From contig JAQFVV010000274.1 of NCBI GenBank assembly GCA_028023455.1, forward strand, positions 310,001 to 374,000: a DNA stretch of 64,000 nucleotides. The letters run 5' to 3'. Shown piece by piece: positions 35,911 to 47,880 of this stretch (position 1 is the stretch's first letter; every line of letters starts with the position of its first letter). The notes below the pieces were generated by a model. That model had not been told where the DNA came from and searched no databases. It worked only from the letters and a program-made list of their open reading frames with translations. Both the position numbers and the translations under genes were made by a program. Origin of the DNA: Epiperipatus broadwayi. Lineage: Eukaryota; Onychophora; Udeonychophora; Euonychophora; Peripatidae.

Positions 35911-38900
35911 ATTACTAATGTTTAGCTAGTAAAAGTTATAATTAAATGATTAATGCAGGGGTTTTATTTTCTTATATGTTTAAATACATATTGGTTAATA
36001 TATTTTTAATGATGCTATTGAATTAAGGATCCTTTTCAAGAGTTGGAGTGATGCTGATGATTAGTAAATATTTATAAAATTTGGAAAATTGGTTAAAGTC
36101 TTGACGATTTTGTTTGTTGTTCGCTAATAGGAAAAATAATTATATGTTAAAACATGTAATTGTGGAAACTGTATTAAAGAGATATTATTGAGCGTAAAGT
36201 TTTGGAATATATTTATATAGTTGCATTACGCATGAGCTCATATACATAATATTCGAATAAAATAGTCACATAAATAAAGGAGATGGTTTTAATTATTTAT
36301 TTTGAAATGGGTCAATTCTCTCCAATCAGAGCAACAAGAAAAATTGTATATGAAGGTCAATTTACATAATTGTATGTAAAATATAATCACAAGTAATTAG
36401 TCTTGTTTAATCATTCTATAATGGGGTGAATATTTAAAATTTAATTGCAGAGATCTTTATCAAAATTTTAATGTTATCTCGAAAAAAATGCCTCATGACT
36501 GGTTCCTGCAATGCCGTTCTTCACATAGTGACATAATTTAGCTGTTTGTCACAAAAATTTTAAGGTGGTATAACACTTCTGGATTATAAGTTGCAATATG
36601 AAACGTTACGGGTGTTTCATATTTTAACTCATAATGGAACTGTGCTAACATATTTTATTATAAATTGGGTAAAACTGCTATTAAAAACATTATTCAAACT
36701 GGGTATGGCAATGAAGTCGTGAATTGCAAAAAGTTTGTGATCCTGGCACAATTGTGCCATAAAATTTTTGTATGTTGCTATGTAATATGTTATTTCCGAG
36801 ATGGAAATACAGAAAGATTAGAGAGAAAATCAATCTTCTATTCGCTGGGATGTACTTTATTGTATTTTAATAAATTGCTTATTTTTTTAAAAGGAAAACA
36901 TTCACATATTTCATTCTTTGATGCGATAATAAAACACTTAGACTTGGACTAATATATGTATGGGTTCTACTCAACTATTTTTTTTCCCTAGAATAATAAA
37001 TCCAAACATAGATGTAAATAAAATGTATTCAATTATTAAAAAGTATACAAGCTGTTCTATGTGGCCCAGTCTATAAGTAAACCTGCACATTGAAGCAATC
37101 TAGCAGTCATCACTGCCCACATTTGTGAAATTTTCAGTCACTGTAATCTGCTATGGATGGCAAATAAATCATTGACTAGCTTTATTGCATGTGATTTTGA
37201 AAAAAGTTTGAATGCCGGAAGTATCACAACTGCAATTGATCTGAGGATCTTGTTTCCAGGAGTCTTATTCTCTACGATTGTACCAATCGGTTGCTGGACA
37301 GGTTTATATAGCATGGAGGCAGTTAAATATTATTTGGTTATTATCATTTATTGATCTTAAAGTGCCCCATTGAATCAACAAAATCTTATTTGAAATAACG
37401 TCAATTGATGAACATAACATTTTCCCACTGTTCATCCAAATACCTGATCATTACAATATATTGTAAATGTCAGAATTGCACAACCTACATACAAATCACC
37501 CAAAGGCAATCCTCATCTGCATTCCACACTCTGACATTACAGAAGACCAACCTTTTTTAGAGTTCACTAAGATCAGGGAGAAAACAGGAAACTCTTAACT
37601 AATTACCTAAGTTGTTGATTGCAAATAAAGTATTACATAATGTCAAAAATAATGAGACAAACACATTATACATATATAACACAAACCATACATCGGTGTG
37701 ACTTTAGTTCATTGATTTATAAATTAATTTAAGGTAAATAAACTGCTCCAAGTTTTTGTTAGTATTATTTTTATTATGCACAGATATAGTATATGATGTA
37801 ACGATGAAAACAATTGATATTATTTTAGAATACCATTAGCGTTAATTGTTTGAATGGATTCCAATCTGTATAGACACCGAACTGCTCTCAACTCTCATAT
37901 GCACTGTTCAAATACTAACTGATACAAGCTTATAAATTAATGGTAATCTTACTACTTGGCTGTTGTGATCAATTACAGGTTATGTTATTAGGAAATCACA
38001 CCTGTACTCCAGTAGTTATATAAGATTCAAGTACATGTAATAATTGTATACCTATGGTAGTAATTAATCTTCTACCATATATATAGTATCCGGTGACTGG
38101 CAGGTGCATGTGTATCACTAAACATGTATGAAAGTAAAATGGATGGTATATTGTAGGAATTGACCATCTACTGCACGTCACTGCTTAAACAAAATAAGAT
38201 AATGTAAGGGGTCAGCAGTCACAAATGATGTTACAATCATCTAATACTAATGCATTACATAAGAATGAGAATCAGATGCAACTTATAACCCAAATTGATG
38301 AATATCTGCCATACATTCTTATCAATAATAATTCAAATACAAGACTAGTTAGCTAAAGCTTACATCTACTTAATAGAACCCCAATCTAGCTTATCTATGC
38401 AGCACGATTGTCACAATTCATAGATTTACTCATTTAACATATTGAATAAAGTGGAAATAATGATTTAACTAATATTCTTTTTTATAGCATGGCAAGAGAT
38501 TCCGATTACAAGCTAATTGCGTATTTATAAATGAATTTATTACCCTTAGCTCCAACTAAATTGTGGTATAATATTTAAATAGAATAAACAATCTCTTGCC
38601 ATACCTGCTCGTAAACAGATTAATTACATAACTATTCATTCACATATTTCATTAAATAGGAAATAATGGAAAGGGATTAGTTTAAAGTTTATACTTATTC
38701 TTTCGAATGTTTAAGTTCAGTCATTAGGTATTGGCAGCGTTGATTCTTTAAAACCATAGCTATGGTGGATGAAGATTTAAATTACTATTTCACTTTAATT
38801 TTGGATGCATAGATATTAATTAGGTCATGTTTTTGTGGCTGGGTTTTTTTTTTGCATTGGACATGTCTTTTGTAAAGTGGGTACATAGTGGACACACATT

Positions 38901-39530
38901 CGGATGGTTCTTCATATGCAAATGGTGGACTCAGTGATGGTTTTCTGGCCTACTCACTACCAGCTTGACAGAGCAAGGCAGATAATGGCTTGCCAACTCT
39001 TGCATAGTAGATTTTCTGGAACTAGCCGATAAGAATTAATTAAAGCAGAATAATAACAATGGGTGAATGATAATCACTGGTAGGGTCAAGATAGAATAAT
39101 AGAAAGATAATTATTCATGATAGAATCATAATAATGATTGTAGAATGATGCCCAACATAATTTCAGCACTATATGATTAGGAGTTGCCTTATCTATTAAA
39201 TTCGGACTGATCTCTTGTCATTTGGATCCTTTGAACTATTGGGTATAGATAACTCCATTACTTTCACTGAGGTCCGAGTTTATTTGACCATGACTTTATT
39301 TGAACACTTATTTTTAATCATGAATAATAGCTTTTTTAATTAAATTAAATAACTTTTTCAAACTACATTTAAATTAAATTTAGAATCTATTATCTTTTTT
39401 AAATTTTAGAAAAATATTTTGTATTTAACACAAAATAACTTTATAATTAATCACACCGTTTATCTTTATCTATGAATTTATAATTGATATTTAATTTTTA
39501 TTTATAAATATTTATTAAACTTTCGAACTT
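35911..39530. other. AT-rich spacer
   Basis: No supported gene. Short inverted repeats occur: TGGCACAATTGTGCCA near 36744-36759, and ATGGCAAGAGATT (38489-38501) with AATCTCTTGCCAT (38590-38602). Short frames at 36665-36952 and 37157-37354 have no family features. Confidence 0.45.
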
Positions 39531-40160
39531 ATTAGTCAGAACAATATATATATATATATTTAGCTGGAGGTGTGTAAAAAATCTGATGGATTTCAGTTGC
39601 TGTAACAAGTGTTAACGAAAGAATTTAAAATAAAAATGCGGTTGGAATATAGTGAACTCTTAATCACTGGTAGGGGGCCATCTTTCTTCTAGAACTACTG
39701 AGCTCATGATATACCTTCATTTTTTTTGATATAAAAGGATATGGTGAATATACTACAGTAACCCAAATCGTAAAAAGACAACTGGAATGGTATTGACAAG
39801 TGAACGGATACGTCAGAAAAAACTACCAAATCGAATATTGGATATGTCATAAAAGACTACCAAATCGAATATTAAACTGGACATCCCGGAGAAAAAGAGG
39901 TATCCAAAAAAAGAAGTAAGAAAGAAGGAGTAGATCGAGAAATTAAAGAAAAATTTCAAGATTTGTAGATTGTAAGAGTAGCGTTTCCAATGAGACTCGT
40001 AAAACGTTGTGGCCTTATAGATAGATATAGTTAAATAATCTACTGTTTTTATTGGCATAGACAGATAAAATGGATATAGTGTTAAATATATATTTAATTC
40101 AACACACACATATTTACATTTATATCGTAATCGAGTTCTGAATTCAACAAGAGAAAAAAA
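39531..40160. repeat. Segmental duplication, copy 1
   Basis: It aligns with 42106-43012 from ATTAGTCAGAACAATATATA onward through TCTGATGGATTTCAGTTG, AATCACTGGTAGGGG, ACATCCCGGAGAAAAAGAGG and GAGTTCTGAATTCA. The match resumes after an insertion, at about 41269-41300. A dispersed repeat or local duplication; no coding function seen. Confidence 0.85.
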
Positions 40161-40161
40161 T

Positions 40162-40698
40162 AAATAAAACACACTAACTCCTTTTTAAAACTTGTTTTTA
40201 TATGACTATACTCATGTAAAAGAAAATATAAAAAAATCCAATGTTTCGACTATTTTATATAGTCTTTTTCAAGGCACACTAAAATAAAATAAAATATATA
40301 TATAACAAATAACACGTATTCCATAAAAATAAATAAATAAATAAAAATAAAAAATTACAAAATATATTCATAACCAAAAATTTACCTTATCTCACTCCCC
40401 TTTCCTATTACCAACAAACACAACTCAAAGAGAAACAATTTCCTTTTATTAAAAAAAAAATATCTATATATATCCTTTAAAACATTTAATTAAAAACCTA
40501 TTATTTTCTTTTCTGTTTATCTATTAACATCCTATTTAATTCTGATTTTATTTCATTAATGAATACACTTTCTTTTATCATCCTTTCATTATATGACTTA
40601 ATACATTCCAAAGGCTTTATATCAAAATACCCATGCTTAAATTTATTCATGTGAATGTAAACTGCAGAATTTTTATCACCTAAATGCTATTTAAATCT
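40162..40698 (-). pseudogene. Penelope-like element 3' end, minus-strand copy of a head-to-head pair
   Basis: On the minus strand from 40698, the sequence encodes the end of a GIY-YIG domain: HLGDKNSAVYIHMNKFKHGY, then FDIKPLECIKSYNERMIKES, ending in LIDKQKRK and a stop at 40503-40501. An in-frame TAG precedes HLGD. A 3' untranslated region of about 340 bases follows, with a hairpin plus CGAAACATTGG near 40238-40276. The HxxxH-like spacing and the 'ESVFINEIK..LNRM' ending match Penelope-like C-termini. It joins, 5' end to 5' end, the plus-strand copy at 40699-41204 and extends 36 bases further into the coding region than that copy. Confidence 0.75.
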
Positions 40699-41204
40699 GT
40701 TTACATTCACATGAATAAATTTAAGCATGGGGATTTTGATATAAAGCCTTTGGAATGTATTAAGTCATATAATGAAAGGATGATAAAAGAAAGTGTATTT
40801 ATTAATGAAATAAAACCAGAATTAAATAGGATGTTAATAGATAAACAGAAAAGAAAATAATAGGTTTTTAATTAATGTTTTAAAGGATATATATAGATTT
40901 TTTTTTTTTTTAATAAAAGGAAATTGTTTCTTTTTGAGTTGTGTTTGTTAGTAATAGGAAAGGGGAGTGAGATAAGGTAAATTTTTGGTTATGAACATAT
41001 TTTGTAATTTTTTATTTATTTATTTATTTTTATGGAATATGTGTTATTTGTTATATATATAATTTTATTTTATTTTAGTGTGCCTTGAAAAAGACTATAT
41101 AAAATAGTCGAAACGTTGGATTTTTTTATTTTTTTATTTTTATTTACATGAGTATAGTCATATAAAAACAAGTTTTAAAAAGAAGGAGTTAGTGTGTTTT
41201 ATTT
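40699..41204 (+). pseudogene. Penelope-like element 3' end, plus-strand copy of a head-to-head pair
   Basis: This 506-base arm is a near-perfect inverted copy of 40162-40662. It encodes VYIHMNKFKHGDFDIKPLE through KPELNRMLIDKQKRK with a stop at 40858-40860. The 3' region then contains CCTTGAAAAAGACTAT, ATAAA, ATAGTCGAAACGTTGG (41082-41119). Only a few substitutions separate the arms, so the pair formed recently or is kept similar by gene conversion. The two copies could fold into a 500-bp hairpin. The whole insert, 40161-41268, is absent from the other copy of the segmental duplication. Confidence 0.75.
41082..41119 (+). ncRNA. Hammerhead-like motif in Penelope-like 3' region
   Basis: A perfect six-base stem GACTAT/ATAGTC is followed directly by GAAACG and preceded by TTGAAAAA, where CUGANGA would be expected. 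This is the layout of a hammerhead core with a decayed first strand. The inverted copy is at about 40238-40276. The second half (CGAAACGTTG) is identical in the SINE at 10126-10135. Confidence 0.35.
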
Positions 41205-41300
41205 CTATTTTTGGATATTTATGAACTATTTTGAAAAGAAGAACTCTGTGCTTGATATATTAAATTATGAGAAAAAAAAAGCAGAAAACTTTAAGCAATA

Positions 41301-41655
41301 AATCAATAAAAATATATACCCACAATAACCTCGAATCATTTAAAATATCTGAAAAAGTGTCAGCTTACAATAATGGAGAAAACCTGACTTTTCTCCAGTA
41401 CTTTCTAAATTATTTGAAACAATATTAAAAATTATCAAATACAATAAATTAGTTACTTTCATGATAAAAATTAACAATCTTATATATTTTAAACTATTAA
41501 AAATTATCTAATATAATATTTTAAAGAATTAGATGCCCTGATGCTTAATAACTATCCGACACTATCGGGCAGAACTCGACATGCATTATACACAAATAAT
41601 TATTCTGAGATCCACTACATTTGATTATATATTGACAAATTGAATCTATATATTA
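41301..41655. other. AT-rich spacer
   Basis: Nothing recognisable. Confidence 0.5.
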
Positions 41656-41656
41656 A

Positions 41657-42030
41657 AGTTGGAAATTTTCTGGCTATATGCTTGCAATCCTGGGTTTGAA
41701 TCTAAATTCAATTTGGGAATTTTTTGGTTATATGCCTACAATTCTGGGTTTGAGTCTAAATTAAATTTGGGAATTTTCTGGTTACATGTGTATGATTCTG
41801 GGCTTGGATCTAAACAAAACTTGAATTCTTCTGGTGGAGTTGAGTCTAAATTAAGCTAGAGAATTTTCTGGTCATATGTCTACAATTTTGGTTGAGTCTA
41901 AATTTAAAAAAATCTTCTGGTTATATGCCTTCAATCCTGGGATTGTATCTAAGTTAAATGTAGAAATTTTGCGGTTGTAGATCTACGATCCTGGGTTTGA
42001 ATCTATATTAAACTTGGATGTTTTCCCATT
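41657..42030. repeat. 54-bp minisatellite, about seven units
   Basis: The unit contains GGAATTTTCTGGTTATATGC, CTACAATTCTGGGTTTGAGT and CTAAATTAAATTT. Units one to three are complete, the fourth is shortened, and later ones diverge. Because 54 is a multiple of three, an 18-residue repeat (GIFWLYAYNSGFESKLNL) appears in one frame, but I take this as a by-product. Confidence 0.9.
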
Positions 42031-42105
42031 AGCTGAAGAATTTTTAGTAAGTTTGTGATTTTGTTTGGGTAATTGATCAAAACCATGTTACTTATTCATT
42101 CAATT

Positions 42106-43012
42106 ATTAGTCAGAACAATATATATATATATAGCTGGAGGTGTGTAAAAAATCTGATGGATTTCAGTTGGTGTAACAAGTGTTAACGAAAGACTTTAAA
42201 ATCAAAATGTGGTTGGAATATAGTGAACTCTTAATCACTGGTAGGGGCCATCATTCTTCTAGAACTACTGAGCTTGTGATATACCTTCATCTTTTTTTGA
42301 TATAAAAGGATATGGTGAATATACTACAGTAACCGAAATTGTAATAAGACAACTGGAATGGTATTGACAAGTGAATGGATACGTGAGAAAAGACTACCAA
42401 ATCGAATATTGAATATTTCATGAAAGACTACCAAATCGAATATTAAACTGGACATCCCGGAGAAAAAGAGGTATCCAAAAAAAAAGTAAGAAAGAAGGAG
42501 TAGATCGAGAAATTAAAGAAAATTTTCAAGATTTGTAGATTGTAGAGACTCGTAAAATGTTGTGGCCTTATAGATAGATATAATTAAATAATCTACTGTC
42601 TTTATTGGTATAGACGGATAAAACGGATATAGTGTTAAATATATATTTAATGCAACACACACACACACATATATAAATAGTCAAAATAAGAGTCATAGAT
42701 CACATGACCCTATCTCTTAAGCTTGTAAGTTATAAACAATGAGGATTGCCAATTCCTCAACAAGCTTTATGATAAATGCTTAGCCAGAGCCAGCACTTAA
42801 AATATCTGTCAGAAACCCCCCAAACCCTTGACCATGGTTGGGGGGGGGGGTTCTGACAGATATTTTAAGTGCTGGCTCTAGCTAAGCATTTATCATAAAG
42901 CTTGTTGAGGAATTGGCAATCCTCATTGTTTACACACATATATATTTATATCGTAATTGAGTTCTGAATTCATCAAGAGAGAAAAAAAGTAGAAAACTTA
43001 AAACTTTAAGCG
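42106..43012. repeat. Segmental duplication, copy 2 (with a foldback inserted)
   Basis: This is the second copy of 39531-40160, continuing across the point where copy 1 took the Penelope-like pair: here GAATTCATCAAGAGAGAAAA is followed directly by GTAGAAAACTT. It lacks that insertion but carries its own of about 250 bases (about 42681-42932). Confidence 0.85.
42733..42932. mobile_element. Long-stem foldback element (~92-bp arms)
   Basis: The left arm 42733-42824 (TAAACAATGAGGATTGCC ... ATATCTGTCAGAA) and right arm 42837-42932 (TTCTGACAGATATT ... GGCAATCCTCATTGTTTA) are almost perfect inverted copies, with only about a dozen bases between them including CCTTGACCATGG. A C-run in one arm faces a longer G-run in the other. 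A transcript would form a hairpin of pre-miRNA or siRNA type. Confidence 0.85.
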
Positions 43013-43454
43013 TTATGAGAAATATCAGGTTTTAATTACAGATCAATTTTCATATTCTATTAATCTCCTAATACTAGTAGTCGGCGGTTGACTTTTTTTT
43101 ACACATACGTTGCTTTGTGATTCTTTTGAAATTTGACTGATTGACAAATTTTAAAATGTAATCTATTGTATACCATTAATATGCAAAGGTAGAATTATTT
43201 TTTTCAGGTGTTCACTTTTAATGAATATATACAATTACCGATTAATAAATAGAAAAAAAAAAACATCTGGTAGATTTTAAACATTTAAAGTTTTATGCTC
43301 ATATTTCATTTAAAATATCGATGAAATTTTTGTATATATACATGTTATGTGTTTGAAGTCACGAGGAGGTAACAAACCAATTGAAGATAATAAATTGAAA
43401 GAAAAATGAAAATTATATTTCCCAATATTTTATAAACCCCATACTTCCTAATAT
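43013..43454. other. AT-rich spacer
   Basis: Nothing recognisable. Confidence 0.5.
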
Positions 43455-43620
43455 AGTCAGCCTCTGTGCTAATACTATCTCTGGTCAGGCCAGGAACATA
43501 TGAAGAAGAGAGGAAGACTATTACTTGAAACATTCTATTATATAGGAACCAGTGAAATATTACTATCAATCGAATGAAATATATTGGGAAAAGTGTAACT
43601 TAAGTTTGAATTTTGCCAAA
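43455..43620 (+). repeat. SINE body fragment
   Basis: CTGGTCAGGCCAGGAACATA, GAAGAAGAGAGG and CTTGAAACATT match the SINE body at 10080-10140 in order; the tRNA head and tail are not recognisable. Confidence 0.6.
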
Positions 43621-43989
43621 AGCAATTAACAATTCAACTTGATATGAAAAATTTTAACGCGTAACTACAAGTATAATTATCACAACCCCTCAGACAAATA
43701 TTTTGTAAAATTGCTTTCTGTCTTATAAAATCCCATACATTTAGACATACCTCTTATTCCAGTTCTTAGCTCAGTATCCTTGAATTTCTTGGGACTTATG
43801 TTGACCTTTTACTCACATGTGGCATTTCTGTAATTCTTATCGGAGTTTATCATGTTGTTGATGCTTTATATCTGTGGTTCGATTTTTTCATTTCTCAGCC
43901 ATCTAGTATTGTATAGGCAGCTCAGTTATTCTGCTCTTTTCTTTATGACCTGGTATAATTTTGTGTTTTCCCAAAGATGTGTGATAATG

Positions 43990-44258
43990 GTATTTTAGTT
44001 GTATTTATATATTGGATTATTTCCATTATCTAATATACATATTAAATTTGTTTAGAAAAAGTTAATTTTGTTTAAATTTTCCAATTACATTCAACTGTTA
44101 GTAAAATCACACAGTTTAGTATATGCACAATGCTTAACTAGTATTGTTCTGTCTTCTTCAATTGTTGCTGGCCTGATCAGTGACAATAATACCATGGGGA
44201 TTGAACCTGGAACCTTAAATTCTTGAATATTGAATTTTAAGCTAAACCTCTAACCAAC
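43990..44258 (-). repeat. SINE copy, left half of a head-to-head pair
   Basis: On the minus strand this is a SINE of the 9984-10345 family: TTGGTTAGAGGTTTAGC at the head, GGTTCCAGGTTCAATCCCC (B box), CACTGATCAGGCCAGCAAC, GAAGAAGACAG, and a tail with TAGATAATGGAAATAATCC. About 15 bases are missing from the 5' end. Its head abuts the head of the plus-strand copy. Confidence 0.8.
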
Positions 44259-44260
44259 AA

Positions 44261-44540
44261 CCTTTGACAGGATGGCTAAGTTGGTTCAAAGCATTATCTT
44301 AAAATTTAATATTCAAGAATATAAAAGTCCAGATTTGATTCCCATATTAGGACTGTCACTGGTCAGGCCAGCAAAACCTAAAGAAAGGTGGATAATACCT
44401 CTCAAAACATGCATATACTAACCTGTGTACTATTACTAATAGTTGAATGTAATTGGAAAATTTAATGTTAATTTTTCTAACGACATTCAATACTCAATAT
44501 TAGATAATAGAAACAGTCAGACATATAAATACAACTGGTA
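44261..44540 (+). repeat. SINE copy, right half of a head-to-head pair
   Basis: CCTTTGACAGGATGGCTAAG opens the copy (A box), then AGATTTGATTCCCATATTAG (decayed B box), CACTGGTCAGGCCAGCAAA, CCTAAAGAAAGGTGG and CCTCTCAAAACATGC (decayed hammerhead-like strand), and the tail ATTAGATAATAGAAACAGTC. With the minus copy it forms a tail-out inverted pair of about 550 bases. Confidence 0.8.
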
Positions 44541-47500
44541 TAAATTTCCCCAATTTTCTAGGTTAATTGGAAGAGGTAGATTCTCTGGGATTTCCTCCCT
44601 TATCATGTTCTCTAAATCCAGAAATTTTTTCTCCATATCTATTTCCTTTTACGACGAATCTGTTTTCTTACAAATTCACAAATGAAACGCATATTGTCAA
44701 ATAGCGATAATGATTTATGTATGAAAAAATGTAAAATAAATTACACATAAAAACATATTGTTTTGAATACAGTTAAATAGTTAATAACAAAAGTTAGGCT
44801 TCTATCAATTTTTTTCAAATATTTTAAACTTTTTATTAGTCATACGTTATTTCCTTACTTTTTTTATGTGAATTTTAAAGTAATTTTACTTCGTTGCTTT
44901 GGTTTTATGCTATTTTTGAAAATTACAGGACGTATCCCCCATTTTTCAAGGTAAGTTGTCTATTTTTGTGCGATTTTTTTAATGCGGGTTTTCTGTGGAA
45001 CCTATTTACCACTTAAACAGAGACCCAGACATATTTATTTAGGTACTTATGCTCTCTTTGTTGAAGTTTGCCAGATTTTTTAATTATTATTAATCCATTT
45101 TCTGGAGCATCACGTTTTAAACAATATGGATTTTTTTTAAAAGATGATTATAAAAACACAATAAATTACACAAAACTTCAAACGATTGTAATTAAATAAA
45201 ATTTAATATAACTAGAATCAAAATAAAAAATATGATGAAAGAATATTTGCTTCGATCATGATTTATGATTACACCATCATTATCTCTGTTCGCACATAGA
45301 GTTTCATATCATACCATTAGCACACACTTTTCACACAGGCACTATTCCGTAACTTTGAAAATACTTCACTGCATTTTCTTCTATCACTGGTAGATTCCAA
45401 ATTTTAATATTTTTGCAAACGGTAAAAAAAATAATTAACTAACAATTTGAACGAAAATGATATAGTAAACATAGACCATGTTTGCAATGTGTTAACGGTT
45501 TATATATATATAATTCATTAAATATTGTTAATGGCATTTATGTAAAAAAAATATTATTTTTCAAAGTTAATGTGGGTTTATATTCGATTTCTTAATATTT
45601 TTTATATTCTAACAAGTTCGCTAAAATAATTTTGAGACAAAAATAACGAACAAATACTTCGACACCCCTGAAAATGAATAATTAACCCAAAAAATGCCAG
45701 GCAACGAGAGCAAAATAATTATACATAAGTACTTTTATTTATTTAATGAATTAAGACTGTCTGTACTTTTATTATAAATAACATATTTAAAGAAAATTAT
45801 TGTATATAATTACCTCAATATATTACATTAAACATATGGTTTGCTTTTATATGATATATTCCAGTTTTCTTCTAGTTATCTCGTTTCATCCAAGGCCTGA
45901 GCAATCAATTTTGGTGCATCAGGTAAACCTTAAAAATTTGCATTTTAAAATAATAGAGAAGGATATAAAATGCTGACTAGATTTGATTTTGAACTATTCA
46001 TGAGCATTTATATGTAAGAGCATTTATCTCTACCCTAAATGTAAGCTTGAGTAATCGACGAACATTACAAGCATAATGCTATAAAATACCCAACTCCATA
46101 CTGGCTGGTTTCTAGAGTTTACCTTAATCAGTGAAGAAGTAAAAAATGGCTTTTAGATGCACAAATGCTTTCAATTCCAATCTTCATTGAAAAATAAAGA
46201 CCAAAAAGTGGATAATCTGGGAATGGACTTATTATAACATTATAGCATCTGGTGCCTAATGATTACTCAAGTTTGCCATAGATTGCTTTAGAATAGGGCA
46301 AAGACAACTGCTCTTGAAAGCATACAAGCATGCATAATAAAAGCCACATGTTATTGCTGGTATTAATAAACCATGAATGTATATGAATTATTACCTTACA
46401 TTGATAAATACAACAGTAATCAGAATTCTTTAAATATTACATATGAACAAAGTACCATACAGAATTCAGAGGCATTCCCAAATTTGATAGAAAAATTCAC
46501 TTGACTATTCACCCAAATTTCTGTAAAATGATCAGTAATCTAGATTTTTATAAGTTACTGTTGTAAGTTAGTTTGAATAAATCTACTTTTTTTAGTCAAT
46601 CACAAAGGCTCATTTTAAAACAACTAACCCCAGCTTAAAATTAAAGCAGTCAATATTATTTTCAACTTTATCCATTTTTACAATATGATTTGTATCTCGC
46701 ACTTAAATGTTAACCATTTTCAGACCGTAAATTGTAAGATATTATTGGGATCAACTTCCAATGGTGCACCACAATTGAATGTAGCATGGTAGTCAATACA
46801 GCCACATTTTAATGAAATAAGTGTAATCAATGTTATCATCAATATGCTATAAAAATGGTAACCTACTGGGAGAAAACATTGTACAAACACCATAAGTGAA
46901 TATTTGTTATAGTAGTCAACTAATGTAAACACTTCTGTCAGAACTATATAAATTTGATACAATCAAATATAGTTTTAAAATCATCATTGATTGACTATAA
47001 ATGGTAATAATCTGGTAGAAACATTATTGGCCCAGTTACAAGTTTGGCAACCAATTCTATATTAATGGCATCATTGATTGACCAAAAGCATAGTATAAAT
47101 AAAAACAATATGATTCTAGATGCACTCATTATGATTTGGTGTGGGTGAACAGTGATAGATTATGGATTTCAAGAAGGAGTTTACTCTTAAGTAGCAATCA
47201 AAACTATGTCTGCCAAGATAGCAACAATCATACCCAGATATTCATTAAAATAAATAATTGATAAATAGGATGTAGACCAATAGAAGATACCACAGATCCA
47301 AATATCATGTTTTTAAAGCATAATTACTGCTGGATTTAACTTCATGAATGCTGCAGTCATGAGGGCTGTTGTTAGAAATATGCAAATAAGATGTAAAAAA
47401 TACAGTTAAAACCGAGGCTAAATTGTGCTTAATGAATGGCAATAAGTTCGGTGTGACCTGCACAAGCCCTTAGGATCACATTGATGATCTTCTATGGCAA

Positions 47501-47725
47501 AGATCACTGGATAATGGTAAAACTCTCTTTTCTACTAAACTTGAATCTTGCCTCTTGCATAGTTCAGTTTAGCCACATCTTCAGCAGTGAATAATGAGTG
47601 GGTTACAATTGCCCAATTATGCCTTTTATTCCTATAATTTTCAGCAATGCTATCACCTAAATTGCTTATACATCCCTAAGAAAATTATAATTTCCTGATA
47701 ATGCTTTAATTAAGATCTACTATTG
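44541..47725. other. AT-rich spacer with dispersed repeat sequence
   Basis: No supported gene. A stretch around 44930-45070, with TTCAAGGTAAGTTGTC and GAGACCCAGACATATTTATT, looks like a dispersed repeat rather than an exon. 46720-47160 contains several ATCATTGATTGAC-like motifs. Confidence 0.45.
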
Positions 47726-47880
47726 TAAAAAACCCAGAAAGAGATCATGTGAGATGGATGAAATAAGAAAGTATACAGGAATAATGTGGAGAAGAGAGAC
47801 TAGAAATAGAAGATGGATTGAACTTGGAGAGATGTTTATCCTGCAGTGGATTGATAATGTTTGATGATGATGCTGCTGCT
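47726..47880 (+). pseudogene. LINE ORF2 C-terminal fragment of another family
   Basis: Bases of about 47731-47860 translate as KPRKRSCEMDEIRKYTGIMW, then RRETRNRRWIELGEMFILQW, IDNV and a stop. The arrangement RW.D.I.K..G..W.R.A.DR..W..LGE.F..QW is the C-terminal tail found in RTE/Jockey-group endonuclease-reverse transcriptases. It is followed by GATGATGATGCTGCTGCTG, a simple-repeat 3' tail. The rest of the element is absent (5' truncation). Confidence 0.7.

Noticed and set aside
39813-40172. 119-codon minus-strand frame in duplication copy 1
   Set aside because: It does not stay open in the second copy of the duplication and crosses the border of the Penelope-like insertion. Looks accidental.
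41659-41859. 66-codon frame with an 18-residue repeat
   Set aside because: A 54-bp minisatellite gives a repeating peptide by arithmetic; later units carry stops and length changes.
44930-44960. Possible micro-exon with acceptor TTACAG and donor CAAGGTAAGT
   Set aside because: It sits in sequence that looks like a dispersed repeat (GAGACCCAGACATATTTATT nearby); no coding partner.
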